Assembly (NCBI RefSeq): GCF_000826145.2
Contig: NZ_LN651337.1
Span: 1,119,774 to 1,183,773 of the forward strand
From: Sporosarcina koreensis
Lineage (GTDB): Bacteria > Bacillota > Bacilli > Bacillales_A > Planococcaceae
Direction of reading: 5' to 3'
Length of the DNA: 64,000 nucleotides
Below the pieces are notes generated by a model that saw only the letters and a list, made by a program, of their open reading frames with translations, made no database searches and was not told the DNA's origin. The position numbers and the translations under genes are program-made. This document shows positions 17,004 through 25,225 of the stretch, in pieces (position 1 is the stretch's first letter; every line of letters starts with the position of its first letter).

Positions 17004-18374
17004 GATGTATTTCAATTTGCTGCCGTACGGCGGAAACGCAGCGCGCATCGGGATGGCTGTACTGCGATCCAGCATCGCCTTTTCATGGGTGAACACGTCG
17101 AAGCTCGCTTTTCCGTGATAATTTCCCATCCCTGACGAACCGATGCCGCCGAACGGGAGATGGATATTACCGACGTGCGAAATCGTATCGTTGATGCACC
17201 CGCCTCCGAATGGCAGCTGTTCCGTGAAGTAGCGGGCAGCCTGTTCGTTCTCCGTGAAGATATAGCCCGCGAGCGGTTTGGGGAGTTTCCGCATACGGCG
17301 GATCAGGTCACCCAGATTGTCATACATCAGCACAGGAAGGATGGGACCGAACAGCTCATCTTCCATGGAAGGGCTGTCGAAATCCGTATCGGCCAGAACG
17401 GTCGGCTCGATATACAGATCGGACCGGTCCGTGCGGCCGCCATAGCTGACGGACTGCCGTTCCTTCCCCAGGATGCCGTGCAGCCGGTCGAACTGCTTTT
17501 CATTGACAATCCGGCCATAATCATCGCTCGCCGACGCGTCTTTTCCGTAAAACCGGACGATCGCTTTCTCCAACTCACGCAAAAACGGTTCCCGGACGGA
17601 CTGATGGACAGCGACATAATCAGGGGCGACGCACGTCTGGCCGGCATTGGAGAACTTCCCCCAGGCGATCCGCTCAGCCGCGGTTTTCAGATCGGCGGTC
17701 TGGTCCACGACTGCCGGGCTCTTGCCGCCAAGCTCCAGCGTAACCGGCGTCAGGCGTTCCGCTGCCGCTTTCATGACGACTTTTCCGACTGCGACACTTC
17801 CCGTGAAGAAGATGGAATCGAACGGCGCGTGAATCAGTGCGGATGTCTCCTCTTTCGCTCCTTCTGCGACCCGGATATAGTCAGGCGGGAAGGAGGACTC
17901 CAGGATTTCGCGGACGACCGCTGCCGTTCGGGGGGATGACTCGGAAGGTTTCGCGACAATGCAGTTGCCGCCTGCGATCGCCCCGACGATCGGTTCCATG
18001 ATGAGCTGGAACGGGTAATTGAACGGTCCGATGATCAGGACAGAACCATACGGCTCCCGCTCGACCCAGCTTTTGCCCGGCTGCAGATGGATCGGGGTCT
18101 TGGCGGCCTCCGGTTCCATCCACTCATCCAAGTTCTTCAGGACGTGTTTGATGCTCGACAGGACGAATCCGATTTCCGTGACGTACGCTTCGAACGGACT
18201 CTTCCGCAGGTCCTGGTAAAGCGCCTCCTCGATAGCCTTCTCCCGCGCTTCAATGGCTTCTTTCAGCCGGTTCAGCATCGCTTTCCGGAATCCGGCAGGA
18301 CGGGTTGCCCCTGTAAAATAGAACTCGTGCTGCCGCTCGATCATCCGGCTGACATCCGCGTCTGTGAAATTCAT
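16986..18374 (-). CDS. NAD(P)-dependent aldehyde dehydrogenase (class 3-like, YwdH type)
   Basis: A 462-residue ALDH of the short class 3/fatty-aldehyde group. NPFNYP-type segment GPFNYPFQL, NAD-loop FTGSVAVGK, catalytic Glu in TLELGGKSP and nucleophile Cys in NAGQTCVAPDY are intact, as is the C-terminal signature PFGGIGSSGMGNYHGK. It oxidises aliphatic or aromatic aldehydes; the true substrate is unknown. The frame is open to 18569, but AAAGGGGTGG is spaced for the ATG at 18374, which starts at the family's usual position. Confidence 0.9.
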   Translation of the reverse strand: MNFTDADVSRMIERQHEFYFTGATRPAGFRKAMLNRLKEAIEAREKAIEEALYQDLRKSPFEAYVTEIGFVLSSIKHVLKNLDEWMEPEAAKTPIHLQPGKSWVEREPYGSVLIIGPFNYPFQLIMEPIVGAIAGGNCIVAKPSESSPRTAAVVREILESSFPPDYIRVAEGAKEETSALIHAPFDSIFFTGSVAVGKVVMKAAAERLTPVTLELGGKSPAVVDQTADLKTAAERIAWGKFSNAGQTCVAPDYVAVHQSVREPFLRELEKAIVRFYGKDASASDDYGRIVNEKQFDRLHGILGKERQSVSYGGRTDRSDLYIEPTVLADTDFDSPSMEDELFGPILPVLMYDNLGDLIRRMRKLPKPLAGYIFTENEQAARYFTEQLPFGGGCINDTISHVGNIHLPFGGIGSSGMGNYHGKASFDVFTHEKAMLDRSTAIPMRAAFPPYGSKLKYIKPLIK

Positions 18375-18631
18375 GACTGCCACCCCTTTTCCAGAATGTT
18401 TCCTCCATCTTACCGGGAACGGAGCGCCTGCGCAAAAATTCCGTACTGTCCCGACACTAATATCAAAAATCGATTCAGCTGTCAATGACTCGAAAGGTAC
18501 CCTTTCGGTCCGCATAAGTTCCGACAAAATACGCAGGTTATCAGGCGGTGCCGAATCATATACTGACAATATCAGCAGGCCGGCAGCCGGACAGACGGCA
18601 GCGGGACTAATGACATGATTTTAGCGAACAC
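18375..18631. other. intergenic region, no gene recognised
   Basis: It separates the divergent aldehyde dehydrogenase and 47-aa genes. Open frames here lack ribosome-binding sites. Apart from the sigma-B-like promoter at its right end I see nothing definite. Confidence 0.45.
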
Positions 18632-18658
18632 GTTTTAAGCATTCCGCCGTTGGGGTAA
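18632..18658 (+). promoter_or_regulatory. sigma-B-type promoter of the 47-aa gene
   Basis: GTTTTAA (18632-18638), 14-nt spacer and GGGTAA (18653-18658) fit the sigma-B consensus GTTTAA-N12-15-GGGTAT. The transcript would start near 18665, ~20 nt before a strong ribosome-binding site. Confidence 0.62.
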
Positions 18659-18700
18659 AGACAGCATACAAGCAGCCACAACTAAAAGGAGGAATTACAC

Positions 18701-18844
18701 ATGACAGCTACAGACACTTGGTGGGAAACGATCTTCGCAGGAAACTTGGAAATCGGACTGGATAAAGCACGGATGGACGAATTGGAAGAAGAGCATTTCC
18801 TCTATTTCAGAGACGAAGAAATCGACCACGAGGCAATGAACTGA
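18701..18844 (+). CDS. small acidic protein (47 aa), function unknown
   Basis: A short gene with an AAAAGGAGG ribosome-binding site nine bases before its ATG and a strong bidirectional terminator after it. The product begins MTATDTWWETIFAG and continues with a highly acidic helix (RMDELEEEHFLYFRDEEI). There is no signal peptide or membrane segment. A sigma-B-like promoter lies just upstream, so it is probably a general-stress protein. I do not recognise a family. Confidence 0.72.
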   Translation: MTATDTWWETIFAGNLEIGLDKARMDELEEEHFLYFRDEEIDHEAMN

Positions 18845-18894
18845 TTTTGACAGCGACCTTCATGCAGGGGACCTATGTAAAAGATCCAGGTACA

Positions 18895-18942
18895 TAAAAC
18901 AGCTTTTCTTTTCGCATCACGGAAAAAGAAAAGCTGTTTTTA
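18895..18942. terminator. Bidirectional terminator between the 47-aa gene and alkA
   Basis: Perfect arms AAAACAGCTTTTCTTTT and AAAAGAAAAGCTGTTTT with T runs on both strands. Confidence 0.9.
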
Positions 18943-18965
18943 ATTTGGATGGCATGGTGTACCGG

Positions 18966-19823
18966 TCAGCCGGCAGGCGCCTCGATGCTCCTCCATAAGT
19001 ACAATGCCGCATAACTGAGATAAGGCGACCAATCCGGAAACCGGGCGAGGATTTCCTGCTGGGTCGGTTTTCGATCCAGGGCCCAAAGGGTTTTCAGCGC
19101 ATTCTGCAATCCGACATCCGCCGCCGGAAAGAGATTCGGGCGTCCGAGACCGAACATGAGGAACCCCTGGGCCGTCCAGGGACCGATCCCCCTGAGAGCG
19201 GTCAGCGCAGAGGTCACCTCAGCATCCGTCTTGTGCCGCATCGATTCCAGATCGATCGTTCCGTCGGCAATCGCTTGCGATAGGCCGATGACATACTCAG
19301 CCTTCCGTGTGCTGAACTGCAGCTCCCGGAGATCTGCGACTGTCAGCAACGCGGTCTGCTCCGGCGGCGGAAAACGCCAGACGCCGTCCTGCTGCAGCCC
19401 GTATGTTTCCATGAATCGCATCAGCAGCACATTGGCGAACGAAAGATTGAGCTGCTGGTGGATGATACTTTTCACAAGTTCCCCGTACAGCGAAAAACTC
19501 CGGATGAGCGGCGTTCCTGCATGTACCGCAAATACCGGAACCAAGTCGGTATTTGCGAAATGGGCTGCGATGCCGTCGAGCGGTTCATCAAAATGAAAAA
19601 CCCATCGGATATGTGCCAGCTGTTCTCCATTCAGCAGACCGCTGATCCGGAAAGAAGGCTCCCGGACAGTACCCGTCCCCTGTACAGTGACGAGATTCCC
19701 CTCTTCCATCGGAACCCTGACAAGACGCCCCTCCAAATCGACAGCATGCACCGGGTTGCCTGCGAGCCTTGCCAGCGCACTGTCGAAGTCGTAGGGGAAC
19801 TGCAAATCGATTTCCACTGCCAT
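18966..19823 (-). CDS. alkA: DNA-3-methyladenine glycosylase II (AlkA family)
   Basis: A 285-residue base-excision repair glycosylase. The N-terminal ~110 residues match the AlkA N-domain position. The HhH-GPD domain follows, with SIIHQQLNLSFAN, the hairpin LRGIGPWTA (about 210-218) and the catalytic Asp in LFPAADVGLQNAL (about D236). It removes alkylated purines. GGGAG is nine bases before the ATG at 19823; a GTG two codons upstream is less well spaced. It lies 31 bp after a small WYL-like gene in the same direction, and the pair sits behind a LexA-box promoter. Confidence 0.9.
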   Translation of the reverse strand: MAVEIDLQFPYDFDSALARLAGNPVHAVDLEGRLVRVPMEEGNLVTVQGTGTVREPSFRISGLLNGEQLAHIRWVFHFDEPLDGIAAHFANTDLVPVFAVHAGTPLIRSFSLYGELVKSIIHQQLNLSFANVLLMRFMETYGLQQDGVWRFPPPEQTALLTVADLRELQFSTRKAEYVIGLSQAIADGTIDLESMRHKTDAEVTSALTALRGIGPWTAQGFLMFGLGRPNLFPAADVGLQNALKTLWALDRKPTQQEILARFPDWSPYLSYAALYLWRSIEAPAG

Positions 19824-19854
19824 CGCCACTCACTCCCAAAAAGCTTCTATGACG

Positions 19855-20076
19855 CTACAATACCACTCTTTCCCCTTCGATAACAGGGAACAATGCGAGC
19901 ACCCGGTCCATCAGGAAGGTGCGCTTCGCCTGGCGCATATGACAATATGCACGGAAAGAGACCTCCCCTGTCTGCAGCACCGTGACTGTCCGTTTCGTGC
20001 ACTGCCCGTCTTTCGCCCGGTAGATCATCACCATGCGCTCCCCGTTCAGCATCGCTTTCTCAAGTTGAACCCGCAC
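19855..20076 (-). CDS. small WYL-domain-like protein
   Basis: A 73-residue protein made almost wholly of one SH3-like WYL module: a basic N-terminal helix, then VMIYRAKDGQCTKRTVTVL, SFRAYCHMRQAKRTFLMDRV. WYL domains bind nucleic acids or ligands and regulate DNA-damage and defence genes; a stand-alone domain here is likely regulatory or DNA-binding, which is inference. The GTG at 20076 follows GAGGAGG by nine bases (an out-of-frame ATG overlaps). The gene is the first of an operon with alkA. Confidence 0.7.
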   Translation of the reverse strand: MRVQLEKAMLNGERMVMIYRAKDGQCTKRTVTVLQTGEVSFRAYCHMRQAKRTFLMDRVLALFPVIEGERVVL

Positions 20077-20101
20077 ATTCGTTCGCCTCCTCTTTCTTAC
20101 G

Positions 20102-20130
20102 AGTATACCGAATGTACGTTCGTATGTAAA
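20102..20130 (-). promoter_or_regulatory. sigma-A promoter with embedded LexA (SOS) box for the WYL-alkA operon
   Basis: On the minus strand TTTACA (20130-20125), exactly 17 nt, then TATACT (20107-20102). The spacer holds CGAACGTACATTCG (20122-20109), which matches the Bacillus LexA/DinR consensus CGAACRNRYGTTYC at 12 of 14 positions on either strand. Confidence 0.72.
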
Positions 20131-20202
20131 GAGAGGAAGGTCAGCTATGCCGAAAGAAATTTACAGATTGCAGGCTCCGGTCAGCAATACGTTTACGAAC
20201 AC

Positions 20203-20245
20203 AAAAAAACAGACCCTAGGCATCCGGCCTAATAGGTCTGTTTTG
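20203..20245 (-). terminator. Terminator after tRNA-Val
   Basis: Stem AACAGACC with GGTCTGTT plus an inner stem, followed by seven T on the minus strand. Confidence 0.82.
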
Positions 20246-20292
20246 GAGAAGTATCGTTGTTCCGACAATACTTCCAAGGGTTTGGCACCCAA

Positions 20293-20365
20293 TGATTCCG
20301 ACTGGGCTCGAACCAGCGACCTCTACCCTGTCAAGGTAGCGCTCTCCCAGCTGAGCTACGGAATC
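20293..20365 (-). tRNA. tRNA-Val (anticodon GAC)
   Basis: On the minus strand the cloverleaf folds fully: acceptor GATTCCG/CGGAATC, D arm GCTCAGCTGGGAGAGC, anticodon stem CTACC/GGTAG around TTGACAG (anticodon GAC, reads GUC) and T arm with GGTTCGAGCC. The discriminator is A and CCA is not encoded. It is a single isolated tRNA with its own terminator. Confidence 0.96.
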
Positions 20366-20553
20366 GGGATTATGCAGTTGGCTCAACCGGCAGGTGTTTG
20401 AGGTAAACTGCCTGTCGCTAAGCACATTTATGATAATACCACGAGATTTCGAATGACGCAATGCCTTTTTGCAAAATAATTTTCCGTCGGTCGTTTTTCC
20501 GCTCCTCCAGGCAGACCGGAGCATACACTGACAGTACATATATCCATATAAAG

Positions 20554-20844
20554 GTGATAGCGATCGTCAGTATTGATGATTTTGATTTCCTGGAAGCCGG
20601 TGAATCCGGGCAGGCCGCCAAGCTCGCCGTGTTCGGAAGTGTCGTCTCCCTGATCGGTGATGCGATAACGACATACGCAGCCGCTCTCGCAATCGAAGAA
20701 CAGAAGCAGTCCCCTGATAACAGCGAATTGCTGCAGGAGATGCGGGAGCTGAAGCAGCAGCTCACCGCAATGAGCGAGGAGATGAGGCACTCGAGGGGAG
20801 CAGCGGACAGGGACCGTTCGGCAGGCAGCAATAGACGCCTCTGA
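20554..20844 (+). CDS. small membrane/coiled-coil protein, function unknown (start uncertain)
   Basis: The frame encodes DDFDFLEAGESGQAAKLAVFG, a hydrophobic helix (SVVSLIGDAITTYAAALAI) and a charged coiled coil (ELLQEMRELKQQLTAMSEEM). An intrinsic terminator overlaps its last ~11 codons and stop, which supports it as a real transcribed gene. Initiation is unclear: a GTG at 20554 lacks a ribosome-binding site, while AAGGTGAT at 20551-20558 looks like one but is followed in frame only by ATC, GTC and ATT codons. I do not recognise the family with confidence. Confidence 0.5.
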   Translation: MIAIVSIDDFDFLEAGESGQAAKLAVFGSVVSLIGDAITTYAAALAIEEQKQSPDNSELLQEMRELKQQLTAMSEEMRHSRGAADRDRSAGSNRRL

Positions 20845-20858
20845 ACGGTCCCCGTTTT
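20811..20858 (+). terminator. Terminator overlapping the 3' end of the 20554 gene
   Basis: GGACCGTTC (20811-20819) pairs with GAACGGTCC (20843-20851), followed by CCGTTTTC. Confidence 0.65.
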
Positions 20859-20861
20859 CAA

Positions 20862-21287
20862 TTATTTGGACAGCTCGTCAAGCGCCAGTACTTTCAGTGA
20901 CAGAAGTTCCTCCGGTGTCAGCCGGCTTTCCACTTTTTGAAGAAGTTCCTGTTGTTCTGCAGCGGTCATGCCGGACTGCGCTTGTTTCTGCATCTCCGCC
21001 AGCTCACTGACGCTGAATTTCTTCAGTACTGCGCGGGTGGCCTGTTCCTTTGTCTTAATAGGCAGTTTGCTCCGGTCTGCGGTTTTTGCGTCCTGCAGAT
21101 AGGACTGGACGTCCGGATTGCTGTTCAGCTCCGCTTTCACGGAATCGAGCTGTCCAGATGTTTCCAGCTGGCTGGTCACTTCATTCATCGCTTTGTCGGC
21201 CAGCCAATTGGTGCCGAAGTAATAGGCTGCGGCGATGACAATAGCAAATAGGACGAGGACAGTGAATAACCTTCTGATCCATTTCAC
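20862..21287 (-). CDS. membrane-anchored helical protein, function unknown
   Basis: A 141-residue protein with one N-terminal hydrophobic helix (about residues 5-24, LFTVLVLFAIVIAAAYYFG) that would act as an uncleaved anchor, and a fully helical extracytoplasmic part rich in Q, E, K and A. Start ATG at 21287 follows AAGGAGG. A similar short helical protein type is common in Bacillales, but no function is known to me. Convergent with the 20554 gene. Confidence 0.65.
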   Translation of the reverse strand: MKWIRRLFTVLVLFAIVIAAAYYFGTNWLADKAMNEVTSQLETSGQLDSVKAELNSNPDVQSYLQDAKTADRSKLPIKTKEQATRAVLKKFSVSELAEMQKQAQSGMTAAEQQELLQKVESRLTPEELLSLKVLALDELSK

Positions 21288-21344
21288 GGGTTTGTTCCTC
21301 CTTCTTCTTCTTGCATAACCAGACGTGTACCGTACTGATAAGTT

Positions 21345-21380
21345 TCAAAAAACCCGCCCAATACGAGTATCAGACGGGTG
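21345..21380 (-). terminator. Terminator after the TRAP permease gene
   Basis: Stem ACCCGTC with GGCGGGT (one G-U pair), a partly paired inner loop and six T on the minus strand. Confidence 0.78.
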
Positions 21381-21384
21381 TTAG

Positions 21385-23415
21385 TCATACGGTCAGTGCT
21401 TTCTGTTTGTTCTTCGAGATCAGCTGGATCGCGAACAAAATGATGAACAGCGCTAGACCGATGAAGTCGGTGTTCGTCTCCGGATAGATGAGCATCATGC
21501 CGGTCGCCGCCGTGATGATCCGTTCAATCCAATTGAGTTTGCGGTACCAGTATCCGATCAGCGCCGCTCCGATCGCGATCATGCCGACGATGGCGGTGGC
21601 GGTCACCCATATGATCTCCCACACACTCGCATCGATCATCAGCATCGCCGGATTGAAGACGAACATATACGGGATGATGAATGCCGCAATGGCGAGTTTT
21701 GCTGACGTGACCCCGGTCTTGATCGGGTCCCCGCCCGAGATACCGGAAGCAGCGAAGGCCGCGAGCGCAACAGGCGGCGTGATGTCCGCGATGATGCCGA
21801 AGTAGAACACGAACAAGTGCGCTGAAATCGCCACGACGACCGGTACGGGTGCGTTCGGTGTATCCAGCATCAGCAGGGTGATGATCGCCGGTGCAGCGAT
21901 TGTCGACGTGATGACATAGTTCGCTGTCGTCGGCGATCCCATGCCGAGAACGATTGCCGCGAACATCGTGAAGATGAGCGTCAGCAGGATATTTCCTCCG
22001 GCTGCGCTGACGAGGCCGTTCGCGAGGCTGAGCCCAAGTCCGGTTTTTACAACGACACCGACGATGATACCGGCACATGCGGTAGCCGCAGCGACGGCCA
22101 GCGCTGTACGTGCACCGTCGACAAGCGCCTGGATGATATCCTTGAAACCGAGGCGCGTCTCTTTATTGAAGGCACTGACGATCAATGTCAGCACGATACC
22201 GAGCAATGCCGCTTTCATCGTGGGGATCCCGAGCAGCAGGAACACGATGATACCGATGATCGGCAGCAGCAGGTAGATCTTTTTCAGCGTCTCTTTCCGG
22301 TTCGGAATCTCTTCAGGACGCATGCCCTGCAGGCCGACACGCTTCGCTTCGAAGTGGGTCATGATCCAGATCCCTGTGAAATACAGCAGTGCCGGGATGG
22401 CGGCTGCTTTTGCAATTTCCCAATAGGTGACCCCGCCGATGAATTCAACCATCAGGAAGGCGGCAGCTCCCATGATCGGCGGCATGATCTGTCCGCCTGT
22501 CGATGCGGCTGCTTCGACGCCGCCTGCGAATTCCTTGCGGTAGCCGAGCTTTTTCATCATCGGGATCGTATAGGAACCGGACCCGACGACGTTCGCAACA
22601 GAACTTCCGGAAATCGTCCCCTGCAGGGCACTCGAGAAGATTGCAACCTTTGCCGGTCCGCCTGTCAGTTTTCCTGCGAGGACGACTGCCAGGTCATTGA
22701 AATAGTTCCCGACCCCTGTCTTGACAAGGAATGCCCCGAACAGCAGGAACACGAAGATGAATGTCGCCGACACGCTGATCGGAGTTCCTAGGATCCCGTC
22801 CGTCGTGAAGAACATGAGCTGGACAAGATTATCCAGGTTCTGCCCGCGGTGGGCGAGGAAGCCCGGGAAGTACGGTCCGAAAAACGCATAGACGAGGAAG
22901 ACTGCAGAAATGATTGTGATCGGCAGGCCGACTGCCCGCCGTGCCGCTTCCATTGTCAGCAATACGGCCAGTGTGCCGACGATCAGGTCGAGATCGGACA
23001 CACGGCCTACGCGCAGGACAAGTTCGTCCATGTTGAGCGGCCAATAGAGTCCGACGCCGATTGCCAGAAGTGACAGTATCACATCATAGAACGGCACTTT
23101 GTTACGCCGTACGCCACCTTTCTTCGTAGCAGGGAACAGCAGGAAGATCAGGGACAGCGCGAACCCTAAGTGGATGGAGCGCTGGATATAAGCCGTGAAC
23201 GGTGTTCCGATAGATGTATAGAGCTGGAATAACGAAAATGCGAGCAGACCGAAGAATACGACTTTGCCGAGCAGGCCGGCCAAATTTCTCGTATTCGACT
23301 CCGGGTCAAATTTCTGCAGCAGTTCGAGCTGTTCTTCTTCCGTCAGCGTGTCGAACCGCTCGTCGTTCGGATCGGTGATCGGATCTGCTTTTTTCTGTTT
23401 AGTACGCTTTGCCAT
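21385..23415 (-). CDS. TAXI-type TRAP transporter fused permease (4TM/12TM)
   Basis: A 676-residue inner-membrane permease in which the small (DctQ-like) and large (DctM) subunits are fused, as in TAXI TRAP systems. The N-terminal ~40 residues are hydrophilic. The DctM part has SALQGTISGSSVANVVGSGS, GGVEAAASTGGQIMPPIMGAA and MGSPTTANYVITS, typical of the transport core. It moves an organic acid or amino acid with Na+ or H+; the substrate is unknown. It overlaps the DUF1850 gene by 17 bp and is transcribed after it and the binding-protein gene. Confidence 0.92.
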   Translation of the reverse strand: MAKRTKQKKADPITDPNDERFDTLTEEEQLELLQKFDPESNTRNLAGLLGKVVFFGLLAFSLFQLYTSIGTPFTAYIQRSIHLGFALSLIFLLFPATKKGGVRRNKVPFYDVILSLLAIGVGLYWPLNMDELVLRVGRVSDLDLIVGTLAVLLTMEAARRAVGLPITIISAVFLVYAFFGPYFPGFLAHRGQNLDNLVQLMFFTTDGILGTPISVSATFIFVFLLFGAFLVKTGVGNYFNDLAVVLAGKLTGGPAKVAIFSSALQGTISGSSVANVVGSGSYTIPMMKKLGYRKEFAGGVEAAASTGGQIMPPIMGAAAFLMVEFIGGVTYWEIAKAAAIPALLYFTGIWIMTHFEAKRVGLQGMRPEEIPNRKETLKKIYLLLPIIGIIVFLLLGIPTMKAALLGIVLTLIVSAFNKETRLGFKDIIQALVDGARTALAVAAATACAGIIVGVVVKTGLGLSLANGLVSAAGGNILLTLIFTMFAAIVLGMGSPTTANYVITSTIAAPAIITLLMLDTPNAPVPVVVAISAHLFVFYFGIIADITPPVALAAFAASGISGGDPIKTGVTSAKLAIAAFIIPYMFVFNPAMLMIDASVWEIIWVTATAIVGMIAIGAALIGYWYRKLNWIERIITAATGMMLIYPETNTDFIGLALFIILFAIQLISKNKQKALTV

Positions 23416-23929
23416 TCAGCCTGGCTCCTTTCCATAGTTCATATAACGTTAATTTTTCCACACGGAATTCGTACGAATGGCCGCGTGCCAGCACGGATTT
23501 CAAATCCGTCTCTTTCCCCTGATAGCGGAACGCCAATTGGGCATCCACGTCTCCGACATATAATATGAACGAATCGATCACTTTGTCTTCATATGTAAGT
23601 GTGTATATGCCATCTTCTGTTACAGACAGTGACTCGCCTTCTTCTGCATATGCAGGAAGACCGATTCCGACGTCTTCGTACTGCATCGTCAGGAAACGGA
23701 TGGACCCATCAGACTGCAAATTGTATGTTTCAAACACATTCGTCAGGAAGATCGAGTGGACGTAGCGGATCTGGAATTCCGTTTCATCGCCAACCGGCGC
23801 ATACACGATCTCCGGATGCTCTGTCCTCGTTTCCGTGAAGGTGAATGCCTGTTTGACAGGCAGGTTCCAGACAGCGAGTCCTGCCAGCAGTAATACGGTC
23901 AGACCGAGCGGGATCATCCATTTTTTCAT
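23399..23929 (-). CDS. DUF1850 protein associated with TAXI-TRAP transporter
   Basis: A 176-residue protein with an N-terminal signal anchor (MIPLGLTVLLLAGLAVW) and an extracytoplasmic beta-rich domain with the DUF1850 pattern (FQIRYVHSIFLTNVFETY, then MQYEDVGIGLPAY). DUF1850 genes regularly lie between the TAXI binding protein and the fused permease, so it is likely an accessory subunit. Its 3' end overlaps the permease gene, implying translational coupling. Confidence 0.8.
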   Translation of the reverse strand: MKKWMIPLGLTVLLLAGLAVWNLPVKQAFTFTETRTEHPEIVYAPVGDETEFQIRYVHSIFLTNVFETYNLQSDGSIRFLTMQYEDVGIGLPAYAEEGESLSVTEDGIYTLTYEDKVIDSFILYVGDVDAQLAFRYQGKETDLKSVLARGHSYEFRVEKLTLYELWKGARLNGKAY

Positions 23930-24016
23930 CCGCTCACCTCTTTGGAATCCGTTTCCGGAATGACGAATGGGACGGCAGAAGCAGCTTTCGCCTCACCGTC
24001 CCGTCACGACATCCGA
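23930..24016 (-). other. intercistronic hairpin between TAXI binding protein and DUF1850
   Basis: GGGACGG (24003-23997) can pair with CCGTCCC (23975-23969). There is no U run after it, so it looks like an mRNA-stabilising or partial-attenuation element that would keep binding-protein mRNA more abundant than permease mRNA. Confidence 0.45.
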
Positions 24017-25012
24017 TTATTTTTTCACTTCATCGAAATACTTCTGTGCACCCGGGTGAACCGGTATGCCGATTCCATCGAGCCCGGTTTCAGCCTTGAT
24101 CAGCTTTCCTTTTGCATGCTGCAGCTTCGAAGCGTTATCGTAGACCGCTTTCGTGATTTCATATGCCAGGTCTTCCGGCACGTCGTTCTTGATCGCAAGC
24201 ATCGCCCCTACAGATACTGTCGGTGTGTCTTTCTCAAGGCCGTATGTTCCGGCCGGAATCACTTCTTTTGCATAATACTGGTATTTGCTGATCAGTTCAT
24301 CCGCTTTGTCGTCTTCTACCGGCACGACAAACACTTTCGCTACTGCATTCAGTCCTTCAACAGCTCCTGTCGGTGTACCGGCAGTGATGAACGCTGCATC
24401 GATCTGGCCTGCCTGCAGGCTTTCCTGGGACTCCCCGAAGTCGAGGTTCTGCGGCTTGATATCATCCATTGACAACCCGTGGATTTCCATGAGTTGTTCT
24501 GCGTTCGCATACGTACCGGATCCCGGTGCGCCGACGGACACTTTCTTGCCTTTCAGATCGTCGAATGTTTTGATACCTGTCTTATCCAGAGTGATCAGCT
24601 GAACAGTTTCCGGATAGAGTGCGCCGAGTGCAGAGACGTTATCGACTTTGTCGCCTTCGAACATCATTTTGCCTTCAGTCGCATAGTACGCGATATCGGT
24701 CTGGACGAATGCGATTTCCGCATCTCCGTCTTTCAGTGCCGTCATGTTGGCTGCCGATGCCTGTGAGACTTCAGCAGACGTTTTGACGCCTGTATCTTTT
24801 TCAATGTTCTCCGCAATCGCGCCGCCGAGTGCATAATACGTCCCCTGCGTGCCGCCTGTCAGCAGGCTGAGGAACTTGTAGTCCTTGCCGCTGTCCGAGT
24901 CTCCGCCTTTAGCGTCTCCATCTTTCGCATCCTCTTTGTCGGACCCGCATGCAGCCAGCGCCATGACAGCGACCAGCATCAATGCGATGAGACCAAATAA
25001 TTTCTTTTTCAT
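24017..25012 (-). CDS. TAXI-family TRAP transporter solute-binding lipoprotein
   Basis: A 331-residue binding protein with a lipoprotein signal (MLVAVMALAACG, Cys at 22), a D/G/K-rich linker, then the TAXI fold: LLTGGTQGTYYALGGAIAE near the N-terminus, SVGAPGSGTYANAEQLM and AAFITAGTPTGAVEGL. It catches the substrate outside the membrane for the fused permease. Start ATG at 25012 follows AGGGGGTC. A TTGACA (25082-25077) and a perfect cre site (25106-25121) lie upstream. Confidence 0.92.
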   Translation of the reverse strand: MKKKLFGLIALMLVAVMALAACGSDKEDAKDGDAKGGDSDSGKDYKFLSLLTGGTQGTYYALGGAIAENIEKDTGVKTSAEVSQASAANMTALKDGDAEIAFVQTDIAYYATEGKMMFEGDKVDNVSALGALYPETVQLITLDKTGIKTFDDLKGKKVSVGAPGSGTYANAEQLMEIHGLSMDDIKPQNLDFGESQESLQAGQIDAAFITAGTPTGAVEGLNAVAKVFVVPVEDDKADELISKYQYYAKEVIPAGTYGLEKDTPTVSVGAMLAIKNDVPEDLAYEITKAVYDNASKLQHAKGKLIKAETGLDGIGIPVHPGAQKYFDEVKK

Positions 25013-25105
25013 TCAATGACCCCCTATTTCTCTAGTAGTTCGGTAAACTCTATAATAGCATGTAAGCGGGTTCAATTGTCAATCTTTTTCAGAACATAAT
25101 AATAG

Positions 25106-25121
25106 TTGAAACCGTTTTCAT
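25106..25121 (-). promoter_or_regulatory. CcpA catabolite-response element (cre) upstream of the TRAP operon
   Basis: On the minus strand ATGAAAACGGTTTCAA fits the cre consensus WTGNNARCGNWWWCAW at all 16 positions. It is ~24 bp upstream of the -35 element TTGACA (25077-25082) of the transporter operon. The downstream -10 is weak (TATTAT at 25057-25052, 19-nt spacer). Confidence 0.7.
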
Positions 25122-25131
25122 TCTGAATACA

Positions 25132-25167
25132 GAAAAAATCATTGCCCGATTGACGGAAACAATGATC
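25132..25167 (-). terminator. Terminator after the yutG gene
   Basis: Stem ATCATTG with CAATGAT, followed by six T on the minus strand. Confidence 0.75.
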
Positions 25168-25225
25168 TTTCGCTGTATGGTGCTTATACTATTTCTTCTA
25201 TCTCTTCATTAAATATAATCCCTTT

